Below, piece after piece: positions 45,854-55,813 of a DNA stretch of 64,000 nucleotides. The stretch's first letter is position 1; the number at the start of each line of letters is the position of its first letter. This DNA comes from Strongyloides papillosus (taxonomy: Eukaryota > Nematoda > Chromadorea > Rhabditida > Strongyloididae). The DNA lies in assembly GCA_005656395.1 (NCBI GenBank), contig SRSI01000003.1:186001-250000 (forward strand), in the 5' to 3' direction. The notes beneath the pieces were generated by a model. The model searched no databases and was not told the DNA's origin. It worked only from the letters and a program-made list of their open reading frames with translations. The position numbers were made by a program, and so were the translations under genes.

Positions 45854-46867
45854 ATGGCAAAATCAATTATAGGAACCGAAATGGAGCCATCGGTATCAAC
45901 TCAAGGTAACAAATCTGGAGCGTTATCAATGGCACAAGTGGACAAATACATTGAACAACTCCTACAAACAGTCCTTGGTCCCCAATATAGCATGCCATTA
46001 AAAGAGGAGGATATTGTGTTAATAACATCAGAGGTAAAGAAAGTATTTTGTTCTCAAGACGTGTTACTAGAACTCGAACCACCTCTAAAAATTTGTGGAG
46101 ACATTCATGCACAATTCGGTGATTTACTAAGACTGTTTGGATTAAATGGCTTCCCTCCATCAACTAATTATGTGTTCCTAGGAGACTACGTTGATCGTGG
46201 AAAACAAAATCTCGAAACAATCTTACTCCTATTTTGCTACAAAATCCGTTTTCCATGTAACTTTTTCCTCCTTCGTGGTAATCATGAATGCACCTACGTT
46301 AACAGAGTTTATGGATTTTATGATGAGTGCAACAGGAGATTTGGATATAGAGTTTACCAGGAGTTCATTAACACATTTGTTTGGATGCCATTAGCAGGGA
46401 TTATTGGGAATAAGATATTATGTATGCATGGTGGTTTGTCTCCAAAGTTGAATTCCCTTGATGATATAAGGAAGATCAAAAGACCAACCGAGGCATATGG
46501 ACCGATGTTGGAGACAGATTTATTGTGGTCAGATCCTGTACCTAATATTAGTGGATTTAAACCAAATATGAGGGGAGCAGGATACAGTTTTGGAGTTGAT
46601 GCTCTCCAATCAACGATAAATAAGCTAAATATTGATCTTGTCGTTAGGGCACATCAAGTAGTTCAGGATGGATATGAATTCTTTGGGAACAAACGACTTG
46701 TAACAATATTTTCAGCCCCTCATTATTGTGGTCAATTCAACAATTCAGCTGTTGTCTTGAGTGTTAATGAAGCATTATTCTGTTCCTTTACTGTCCTCAA
46801 ACCTACACCTGTTGGTACTAATGTTTGTGCTAATAATTATGAAAAGACTCAAATACAGATATTGTAG
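45854..46867 (+). CDS. Divergent PP1-type serine/threonine protein phosphatase catalytic subunit
   Basis: Intronless, 337 aa. The phosphoesterase motifs occur in order: GDIHAQFGD (82-90), GDYVDRG (110-116), RGNHE, HGGLSP, LLWSDP, RAHQVVQDGYEFF and SAPHYCGQFNN. All metal and catalytic His/Asp/Asn positions of PP1 are kept. Departures from canonical PP1 are GDIHGQ to GDIHAQ, SAPNYCGEFDN to SAPHYCGQFNN, and a unique N-terminal ~40 residues and Cys/Asn-containing tail. Such divergent, intronless PP1 copies are typical of male-germline phosphatase expansions in nematodes (GSP-3/4-type roles in sperm), which is inference. It lies inside the RING-gene array on the + strand. Confidence 0.93.
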   Translation: MAKSIIGTEMEPSVSTQGNKSGALSMAQVDKYIEQLLQTVLGPQYSMPLKEEDIVLITSEVKKVFCSQDVLLELEPPLKICGDIHAQFGDLLRLFGLNGFPPSTNYVFLGDYVDRGKQNLETILLLFCYKIRFPCNFFLLRGNHECTYVNRVYGFYDECNRRFGYRVYQEFINTFVWMPLAGIIGNKILCMHGGLSPKLNSLDDIRKIKRPTEAYGPMLETDLLWSDPVPNISGFKPNMRGAGYSFGVDALQSTINKLNIDLVVRAHQVVQDGYEFFGNKRLVTIFSAPHYCGQFNNSAVVLSVNEALFCSFTVLKPTPVGTNVCANNYEKTQIQIL

Positions 46868-47084
46868 GAATTTTACAAAATAAAAAATTAATTAAATATA
46901 CATATTATTAACAATATAACAAAAATTTGCACATATTGCTAAAACGTCAATAAAATATATTATTATTCCTTTTATCATTGTATTTTTTTTTGAATAGTAT
47001 TACACCATTTAGGATATTTTATTTTCATATACCAATAAATATATACACAAAAGAATAAATAAATATTATTTAAAATTATTACAA
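46868..47084. other. Convergent 3' intergenic region
   Basis: 217 bp between the stop of the phosphatase (+) and the stop of the minus-strand RING gene, with AATAAA signals for both directions. Confidence 0.5.
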
Positions 47085-48491
47085 TTAATCATTAATTGGA
47101 TAGTAAAAATTTAGAGCATAAAACTTTTTCTTAAATATCAACACAACTTTCATTCTTAGGATATCTGTCAAAAATAACTGTGGTCTTCCTAGACAGTAAA
47201 CTCCAATACATTCATCCAGATTTTCAAAGGGCTCCTTAGAGAGACAATCTCTTTTCCCACCTAATTGAATTGCTTCAAGTACCCTGCTTTTGAGATTCGG
47301 TACAAATAAGTATATCAATTTTTGATCCAAATCGCTTGATACAAAAAATGAAGTCTTAAACTGTAATGGGAATTGATAGGTTTCGGTATGTATAACGTTA
47401 GTTATAAAAAAATTTTGATACCCTTCTATTTTACTTTTATTACTTATACGTAATATGTATGATTGAGATTCAGAAGTGGTTTCCTCAATACTGTCTTCAC
47501 TGGAACAGAACACAATAATCATATTGTTTTGAGAATTCAATGTATAATTTGTAATGTTCTTGTTATCAACACTGTAAAGTACATACGACATCTTGTCTCG
47601 TTCAAAAACATAAATTTTGTTATTCATTATTCCTAATACAGCGGTATCTGATAGCTTCTGGAGATTTGTAATAGTGCTTCTATCTGATCTATAAAGCCTA
47701 ACCCAATCTTTTGTTTCCGATAAATTATTTATATTACATACAAATACTGCACCCTCTCCAACGGAAAAAGCAAATTGATCCTTCCCTATATAACACATTG
47801 AATAAATCTTCCCAAAATCAGAGCTGTACTCATTAACAATAAAGAATTTCAATAAATTCACAGAACACACACCCCGTTTAATAAATCCATCCTCAAAACC
47901 AATACAAAATTCAACCGCATCATCACGGTATTTATTAAATGCCAAAGAGGTGCATACATTTGGTCCAAGTTCCTCAGAGAAACACTTAATACCACTGCTA
48001 CTCTCAACCATCTCAATAAATTGGGTATTTTTATCAGGCTTCGAGGTAAACCCAACAACCAACACGTACTCATTATAGGTATCAAACAACTCAATAGAAA
48101 CACTAAAATTTCCCTCCAGATTCCTGAAAAATGCAGGCTCCTGTGTACAATAATTGAAAAGGTAGTGTCTTACAACTTCCTCCTCATTGAGGCGATGTCT
48201 TAGGGGAACATCAGGTGTTGAATTGAATACCTAAAAGGTTTGGATATTATTTTTTTAGTGCATATATGAAAAGAAAATTACCTCATCAGGTAGGTCGTAT
48301 ACTGGATGGTAATCATTTGAATTCAGTATCGTATGGCAGGTGGGGCAATTAAATCTATAGCTAGGTCTGGTTTCTTTCCATTTTTCTATGCACGATTTAC
48401 CCATTAGGTGCCCACAAATTGTTGAACATACGGCGTGATTTGTGCCCGGTGTTGTGAATGGTTCGGAACAGATGTTGCATATGAATGGCAT
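47085..48491 (-). CDS. RFWD3-like RING + propeller protein, array member k (minus strand)
   Basis: Exons 48491-48282 and 48230-47085 (read on minus) with a 51-bp phase-0 intron; 451 aa. The RING is intact (CNICSEPFTTPGTNHAVCS, ICGHLMGKSCIEKW, CPTC, DYHPVYD). Exon 2 begins VFNSTPDVPLRHRLNEEEVV and carries the family segments FDTYNEYVLVVG, VLGIMNNKIYVFERDKMSYV and a terminal FYALNFYYP. Composition is less AT-biased than in the + strand members and it is the most diverged, so it may be the older, more constrained copy. The start follows TTTTTTTCAG on its strand, as in the others. Confidence 0.86.
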
Positions 48492-50041
48492 CTGAAAAAA
48501 AGTATAACGATAATTAAACATTGTTTTTTAAATGAATGATTTTTAATATTCATTCTTGCATAATTTTTGGTATTTTGTAAAAAAGGTGTATGTCTAATGA
48601 TGAGAAACTTAAGTAATTCAACATAGATATGGGAATGATATAAATAATTTCAAAATCATTAAATGTATATCTCTTTTCAGAGGATATGGAAAAAGATTAA
48701 CGTTCTTTGAAGTCATAGAAGTAAACTTTATCTCCGCGAATTAACGTCACTAATATAAAACTTACTATAAATGAATGATAATATTCTTTTTTTCAAAAAT
48801 AATCTGAGTTGTCCTGAATCGAAAGTGGTAATGGGTTGTTATGCCTGTCATCACTGTAAGGAAACGTTTTTTTCTATTTTGTACTTAAAAAAGGATATGT
48901 TTATATCAATATTTAATTGCTATATTCTTGGTAATGGTAAATAACGTAATTTCCCTTGTTTTGAAAATAAAATTTTAATTCTAATCTTTGTCGCTGTAGT
49001 AAGGTAATTTCATAATTGGTCTTCGATTAACGATAAAAGTTTATAAATTAAGCGATTAATAGTATTAAATGTTTGGTATTAGATAAAAGTTGATATAGGC
49101 CTGCTCATCTTCACGATTTTGTGTATTTTTTTAAAATCATTTATATGTTGATGTTTAAAATATCAACGATTTGTCAGGTTTTCATAATTTACTCTTTAAA
49201 TAGTGCTTTAATTGTTTGATTATCAAAATTTGTATGAATCAAAAAAAATTTATGTAATAGAAAAGTTTTATCAGAGTGAATTTTAAATTTTATCATTGAA
49301 TATGTCACATTGTTTTAAAAAATGTTTGAATTTCTTATCAGTAATTTATGCTATCAATTTAACGAATACGTACTTTAATATTTTATGATATATATTTTTT
49401 CTGCTTATCAAACACCTGTGAAAATAATTTTCAAAATTGAAAAAAGAATTACATAAAATTTCCAGAATGAAAAAAACATTTTCATGTTTTAAAAGATAAT
49501 AAAAAAATTGTTTATATCTTTTTTATATATTTCCTAAATCATCCCAATCCATCAATAAAACTTCATACACAAAAAAATACCATTAAAAATATTCAAAAAT
49601 TCCAGTCACAACCACCAAATTAAACTTCAACCCAACAATAGTACATAAAAGAAGCATATATCATTAACACAAGGAAAACCTCCTTACAATATAACCTCAC
49701 CATATACTCATTCACCAAAAAGTGTACCCTATCAATTTGTTTTTACCCTCTAATAACACATTATCAATAAATTCCTCTATATTAGTCATTATAAACCAGT
49801 TTCTAACAAATGATTTAGCTTTTAACCATTTTATCTTTTACTAACAAATGGATTGAGAGCTGTCATTTATAGTGAAACCTCTTACAATATCGGCAATAGA
49901 TGCGAAATAAGAGTTTCACGAGGGTTTTGACATTATAAAGAAACGACAATTGAATAATCAACTTTTAATGGTAGAAAAATTTGATTTAAATCATATTAAT
50001 AAGAGTTATTAATTAAATTATTTCATTTATATTTATTTGTA
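48492..50041. other. Intergenic DNA
   Basis: About 1.5 kb without a supported gene. It should contain the promoters of the minus-strand RING gene (left) and of the small secreted dynein-light-chain-like gene (right). Confidence 0.5.
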
Positions 50042-50569
50042 ATGAAGCTTCTGTTGGTTATTTTAATATTTATTAATTTTATTAATGTTATGGCAATACA
50101 GAATTGTCCTATGACTCCTATTAAGGATGTTATTACTAGAGCTAGTGAAGTTGCCCAGAATGATGCCGCTTTACAGATGCAGGTAGAGAGTTAAAATTCC
50201 TCCATAAACTATATAAATTATATTTAGATTATTAGAAAAATAATGGAGGACATGTATGGCGGAAACTGGGGAGTTATAGTAATAAAAGATATCCCACTAA
50301 TCTCTGATGTCATACATTGGACCATTCCAGATTCAAAAAATGAAGATGGTTCACCAGCTTTTTGTCTGCAAGTACACAAATCTTGGCAATATAATGTCTT
50401 CAGAACTGGAGAAGTTGATAATGAAGATAGAGTTCAGATAGAGGACATTATTAGAGATATGAAGGAGCATAAAGTAGTTCCCAAGAAAATTTTGGCATCT
50501 GAATTTGATAAGAAATTGACCACTGAATTAGGAAAAAAGTGGTTGTTAGGACTAACTAAAAAACATTAA
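50042..50569 (+). CDS. Small secreted protein with a dynein-light-chain (DLC8)-like domain
   Basis: Exons 50042-50182 and 50228-50569, 45-bp phase-0 intron (GTAGAG...TTTAG); 160 aa. A clear signal peptide (MKLLLVILIFINFINVMA) precedes a region matching the DLC8/LC8 layout: an N-terminal helix pair (PIKDVITRASEVAQNDAALQ, QIIRKIMEDMYG), then the beta segments GNWGVIVIKD, DVIHWTIPD and CLQVHKSWQYNVFRTG, equivalent to WHCIVG, ETKHFIYF and QVAILLFKSG. A ~45-residue charged helical tail (EVDNEDRVQIEDIIRDMKEH...) follows. LC8 proteins are normally cytosolic hub proteins; a signal peptide is unusual. The family assignment rests on pattern and is moderate. Confidence 0.7.
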
Positions 50570-51073
50570 ATATCCTAAAGATATCTCTTTAAATATTTGA
50601 TAAATTAATTAATAAAATTTTACAATTTCTTAATAAAAATAATTCTCAAAATACTCGCGAAAAAGACATAATCCATTTCATCGTGATAAAGAATGACAGA
50701 GTAAACAACAATATTTATCAAATATCTCCGACTAGAGATAACTTTCTTGTCAATGCTCCGTCCACATTCATCTTTACTCTCCCCCACAAGTAGTCATTTC
50801 CCCAAAAAATACACATACATTATCCTTTTAGATGCTCCAAAAATTAATATATAAATTTCCGAGACAATTTAAAAAATTTTACTACTACCATCGACAAATT
50901 AACAACATTTCTCCTAGAAATTTATTTTAACAAGGTAATTAATCATTAGAATTACCTTCTTACCAAATATTTCAAAATTGATTTTCGTTTCATTTTATCA
51001 ATATAAAAATCTAACTATAGCTATTCTTATTGTTATTTACTGGTAAGATAATCACTTTATTTCAGAATCCAAT
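50570..51073. other. Intergenic DNA upstream of DLST
   Basis: AT-rich and without a gene. A TTATTTCAG acceptor at 51057-51065 lies 8 bp before the DLST start codon and could be the spliced-leader site. Confidence 0.55.
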
Positions 51074-52507
51074 ATGTCTTATCGCTCGGGATTTACAAGA
51101 ACATTAAAGCAAATTTCTAATATTTCATTAAAATCAACCCGTCCATTGTCAATTAGAACAATTGCATTAAAAAAAAATTTAGAACTTTCAAAAGCCATTA
51201 AACCTATCTCTTTCAATGGATGTACAAGAAATATTTATATGTCTCCAATTTTCTGCTCTGATACAGTTATCATTGAGGGACCTGCTTTTGCAGAGTCAAT
51301 CTCCGAAGGTGACATCAGATGGATAAAGGCTGTTGGAGATTTCGTAAACGAGGATGATTTAGTTGCAGAGATCGAAACCGATAAGACATCTGTTGAGGTT
51401 CCCGCTCCAAGGGCTGGAACTATTGTAAAGTTTTTAGTTCAGGATGGAGAGAAAGTTGGCCCAAAACAGAAGCTTTATGAACTTAAACCTGGCGATGCTA
51501 GTCAAACTGCCGCAGCTCCTAAGAAGGAGGAAGCCCCAGCTAAGGAACAAGCTCCAGTTAAGAAGGAAGAAGCTGCTCCAAAGAGTGAAGCAAAACCTGT
51601 TTCGGCTGCTCCTGTCAAGTCTAATGCCGGAGCCATCCCTAAATCTGCCCCAGTTGTTCCAAGACCTGTCTCAAGCCCAATGTCAAGTGTAGACGTTTCC
51701 GGTATTCCTCTCAACAAACTCCCAGCTGGAGTAACACCCGAACAATCTGTCTCAGGATCAAGAGAAGAATTCAGAGTCAAAATGAACAGAATGAGAATCA
51801 GAACTGCCGAGAGATTAAAGAATTCACAAAACGAAAATGCCAGTTTGACGACCTTCAACGAAATCGACATGTCAAATGTCATGGAAATGCGCTCCAAATA
51901 CCAACAAGCTTTCACCAAGAAACATGGTATCAAGCTCGGGCTTATGTCTCCATTCGTCAAGGCCTCAGCATATGCTCTTACAAACCAGCCAATTGTTAAT
52001 GCCGTCATTGATCATGGAGAGATAGTTTATCGTAAATTTGTTGATATTTCTGTTGCTGTTGCCACTCCAAGGGGACTTGTTGTACCAGTTTTGAGAAATG
52101 TTGAGACTATGAATTATGCTGATATTGAATCTACTTTGTTCCAATTAGGTGAAAAGGTAATTTAACATATTTTGAAGACAATTAATATTTTTTTTATTAA
52201 CTAGGCTCGTGACAACAAATTAGCTGTCGAGGACATGGAAGGAGGTACATTCACAATCTCCAACGGCGGCGTCTACGGCTCCCTCTTCGGAACCCCAATA
52301 ATCAACCCACCCCAATGTGCCATCCTCGGTATGCATGGAATCTTCGACAAACCAGTGGCAATAAACGGCAAAGTAGAAATCCGCCCCATAATGACTGTTG
52401 CCCTGACATACGATCACAGACTCATTGACGGCAGAGAGGCTGTCACCTTCCTGAAGACCATCAAATCAGCCGTCGAGGATCCAAGAACCATGCTTATGAA
52501 TCTTTAA
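51074..52507 (+). CDS. dlst-1: Dihydrolipoyllysine-residue succinyltransferase, E2 of 2-oxoglutarate dehydrogenase
   Basis: Exons 51074-52156 and 52205-52507 with a 48-bp phase-0 intron (GTAATT...ACTAG); 461 aa. It transfers succinyl groups from the E1 component to CoA in the mitochondrial TCA cycle. The first ~60 residues are Arg/Ser-rich, as a mitochondrial presequence. A lipoyl domain follows (~64-138) with the lipoylated Lys104 in [11 protein letters not shown], then a Lys/Glu/Ala/Pro-rich linker (~145-225) and the catalytic acyltransferase domain (~235-461) with [11 protein letters not shown] (His432, Asp436). The E3-binding domain is absent, as in animal DLST. Codon use in the middle and exon 2 is less AT-rich than in the neighbours, fitting a highly expressed gene. 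The gene is convergent with IMPDH. Confidence 0.96.
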
Positions 52508-52964
52508 ATTTTCCTTAAAGTCAATTGAAATGATTTGGTTTCAAATTTCTTCTATATAGGATAGAGATTGATACTCAATTATCAAAAGTAGAATCAATTT
52601 TTTTACATATTTTAAAGTATAGTATATGAGAATTTTTTTTCTGAAGTATGATACGATTATAGAGAATAAAATAGCTTGTCTGTTTTTTTTATTGTTTTTT
52701 AATAAAGATGTTTTATTTTTATTGGTGGTGTTGTGGGGGTTAGGTTTTGTGTGAGTTTTAATTAACTTTTTGAAGACATTGAGGAGGACTTTTAATCAAA
52801 TACATATTCCAGTAAAATAACAACATTTAATGAAAAATTATTCTTTATTAGAAATCAAAAAGTTTAAATAATGAAAAAATAATTGAATAATTTTAAAAAA
52901 AAAACACTTTTATACTTAGAATTTTTATAATCATTTTAATCATATAAATCCCATAATAAAAGTG
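52508..52964. other. Convergent 3' intergenic region between DLST and IMPDH
   Basis: 457 bp with AATAAA-type signals and a short G/T-rich run (GGTGGTGTTGTGGGGGTTAG, about 52722-52741); no gene. Confidence 0.5.
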
Positions 52965-54674
52965 CTAATATAACTTCTTTTCATAGCTAAAATAATATTT
53001 TTTATAAAAATTACCAAAATAAAACTTACGAATAAAGTGAATGTGGTGCACCTTCTTGCATAGAACTAGCAGTTCTCCTCTCAAATTTAACAGTCCCTTC
53101 ATAGACACCCTTATGCAAGTCATAAATCGTCTTGACTCCACAATTGTGCAAAGAAACCTTACAACCCATATACAAAAATGGAATGAATGTATGGAGGGAA
53201 CCACGATCTCTCATGGTGGCTGAGACACCCTGAGCAACACGGATTTTGTCCTTCTCATTGGCGTAGTAACGGTCTCTGGCTGCGGCATTCGCCTCCATAG
53301 CGTCTATTGATCCCATACCACGGTATTTCTTTAATCTTACCCCAGAGGGACTCCAGAAGTACTCTCCTGGTGCTTCTGTGGCACCTGCTAATAGACCACC
53401 CATCATGACGGTATTTGCACCAAGCGATAATGCTTTTGTGATGCACCCAACGTCACGGATACCTCCATCCGCTATTATTGGGATTCTACGGTATTTGGCG
53501 TAACGGGCAACATTGTAGACAGCTGTTCCTTGTGCTCTTCCAACGGCACAGACTTCTTGTGTGATACAAATTGATCCTGATCCCATTCCAACACGTAAAG
53601 CATCAGCACCAGCATCAATAAGAATTTTAGCCTGTTTCATTGTAACAACATTCCCTGCAACAACCTGTGGCCATTTTGGATACCTTTTCTTAATCTCCTT
53701 AATCAAATTAACCTGATATACTGATGATCCATTAGAAGAATCCTAAAACAATATTAAAACAAAAAAAACATCTACAATCTTACAATAACAATGACATCAA
53801 CCCCAGCTTTAGCAAGTCTATCAATCTGATCAATAGATCCATCCCTTGTATTAACAGCAGCTCCAACCATCAACCTCCCTTTGTGATCATAAGAAGAAAG
53901 TGGGAAATCTCTAGCTTTTTTCAAGTCTGTTCTTGCAATTAATGCTGTTAATTCTCCACTGCTATTTATGATTGGGAGTTTACTTTTTTTCTCCTGTTCT
54001 AATGTTTTGTAGGCTTCCTCGATTTTGAGGCCCTCCGATCCGGTGATTAATCTTTCTATTGGTACCATAATGTCTTTTATGAATGTGTTGGGGGCATCTT
54101 TTTCTGGGAGGAAGTCAATATCACGGGAAGTTACTAAACCTAGTAGTTTCCCACCAACTGCTCCTGTTGAGGTTACTGGTGTACCTGTGAAACCATATTT
54201 AACTTTTATTCTAAGAAGGTCTTGCACAGTATCTGTTGGCTTGACACATTGTGGCTCTGTTATGAAACCTTGTTTATATCTCTAAATGAAAAATTAATTA
54301 AAAAATATATTAATTTCAAGAAGACTTACTTTAACTTTTAATACTTCTTGTAATTGCCCTTCAGGAGAGCTGAAATTCCCGTGGATGATACCAATACCCC
54401 CTTGTAAAGCCATTCCAATAGCCATCTCAGCCTCGGTGACTGTATCCATAGGAGATGAAATAAAAGGCGTCTTCAAATGGATTAACCTCGTAAATTGGGT
54501 ATTCATCTTAACCTCGCTCAAAGGGAAATTAACAAAATTAGGTAACATCAATATATCATTATACGTCAGACCATTCTGGACCTCAAACAACTCCTTAATA
54601 GTCAACCCATCACTCTCCACATCAAAAACCTCCTCATTCTCGGGTACGAACATATCAGAATCCATTATATACAT
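52965..54674 (-). CDS. IMPDH: Inosine-5'-monophosphate dehydrogenase
   Basis: Four exons on the minus strand: 54674-54330, 54281-53784, 53742-53030 and a 22-nt last exon 52986-52965; 525 aa. It oxidises IMP to XMP with NAD+, the committed step to GTP. The N-terminal part has [10 protein letters not shown] and [15 protein letters not shown]; exon 2 holds the two CBS domains ([29 protein letters not shown]); exon 3 has [10 protein letters not shown], the catalytic loop [10 protein letters not shown] (Cys about residue 340), IADGGI and the flap [10 protein letters not shown]. The end SLYSYEKKLY is produced only by splicing to the tiny last exon, which matches the conserved C-terminus of animal IMPDH; without it the frame stops at 53026. 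ATGs at 54674 and 54665 are both possible starts; a TTTTTAG acceptor lies just upstream. Confidence 0.96.
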
Positions 54675-55813
54675 ACACTCACAATCTCCTCTCAAATAAG
54701 CCTAAAAACTTTTTAAAAAGACATAAAAATAATTCTGACAAGAAAAAAAATGGATAATGCATCTAAGGTCAAATTATCGATAGTAGTCTCTTCCTCCTGT
54801 TGTCCAAAGAGAAAGAGGTATAATAAATTAGATAGCACTTTAGTAGGGTATATTGTATGATAAAGATAAATATACAGGATTATATATATATATATATCTC
54901 ATTTATTAGAATGTAAAATGAAAATATTAAAATGAATTTGTTGTCATAAGAGATTTTTTACCCTCCCTACATAAACAATCTTCCAGTTGGTTGTTAAGAT
55001 ATAAATGAAAATATTAGAAAAAATATTTATGCTTAGGGTTTTGTTTATAAATATAAATATTTAAAGGAAAACATACAGTTTAGAGATTTGTTAAGTATTC
55101 ACAAAAAGTAGTATCTGTTACGGTTAAAACTTAAATTTTAAATATTTGATAATTTTTATGTAAATATTAAAATTTTATAAGTAGGTATTAAAGATTTGTT
55201 GTGATAGATATATGTGTTAATGGTTATTGATAAAGTTAAACTGCACATGTAGGACATTTGTAATTTTCTCTATTTGAAATTATATTTAGAAAAGTAATGA
55301 TAATATATGTGCAATGGGTAATTGGTAAAAAAATACCCTGATTTTTAATTATGTATGTGTGATGGTTATTTTGCAAAATTATAAAAGTGTACTTTTTTAT
55401 ACTTTGAAGATGATATGATATTTAAGTAAAAAATATTTGTTGAAATGATGTTTGGCTGCCTTTAATTATTTATTAATATAAGAAGATGTAAAGTATTTCA
55501 TCATAAAGTATTTTGAAATTCATTCTTTTATATATAGAAGTATAATTGCACGTTTTTTAGTCAATAGATATGTGGTAATTGGAAATTCATTAAATTGTTT
55601 TTCTTTGAAATTATATAATTAAGGGGATAACAAAAAACAAAGTAATTAATTTAAAATTTTATATAAATATATTTAGATACAATAATGAAATGGTAAGTAA
55701 AAATAAACCGATATTAAGTATAAAAGCTTTGTATAGCATAAGATCAATAATTTATCCATTTGGAATCATTATTAAAAAAACCTCCGTATTATTATTTTCA
55801 ATATTTATTATAT
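54675..55813. other. Intergenic DNA between IMPDH and the RhoGEF gene
   Basis: AT-rich, with no supported gene. It contains the IMPDH promoter (right of 54675) and the RhoGEF 3' untranslated region. A short TA repeat (TATATATATATATAT) lies near 54881-54896. Confidence 0.55.

Noticed and set aside
45867..46394. Frames on both strands within the phosphatase gene
   Set aside because: Shadows of the PP1-like coding sequence.
51502..52008. 168-codon minus-strand open frame opposite DLST
   Set aside because: Antisense shadow of a strongly supported gene; the composition follows the codons of the + strand.
54881..54896. TA dinucleotide repeat near 54.9 kb considered as an origin or regulatory site
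   Set aside because: Simple low-complexity run, common in AT-rich DNA.
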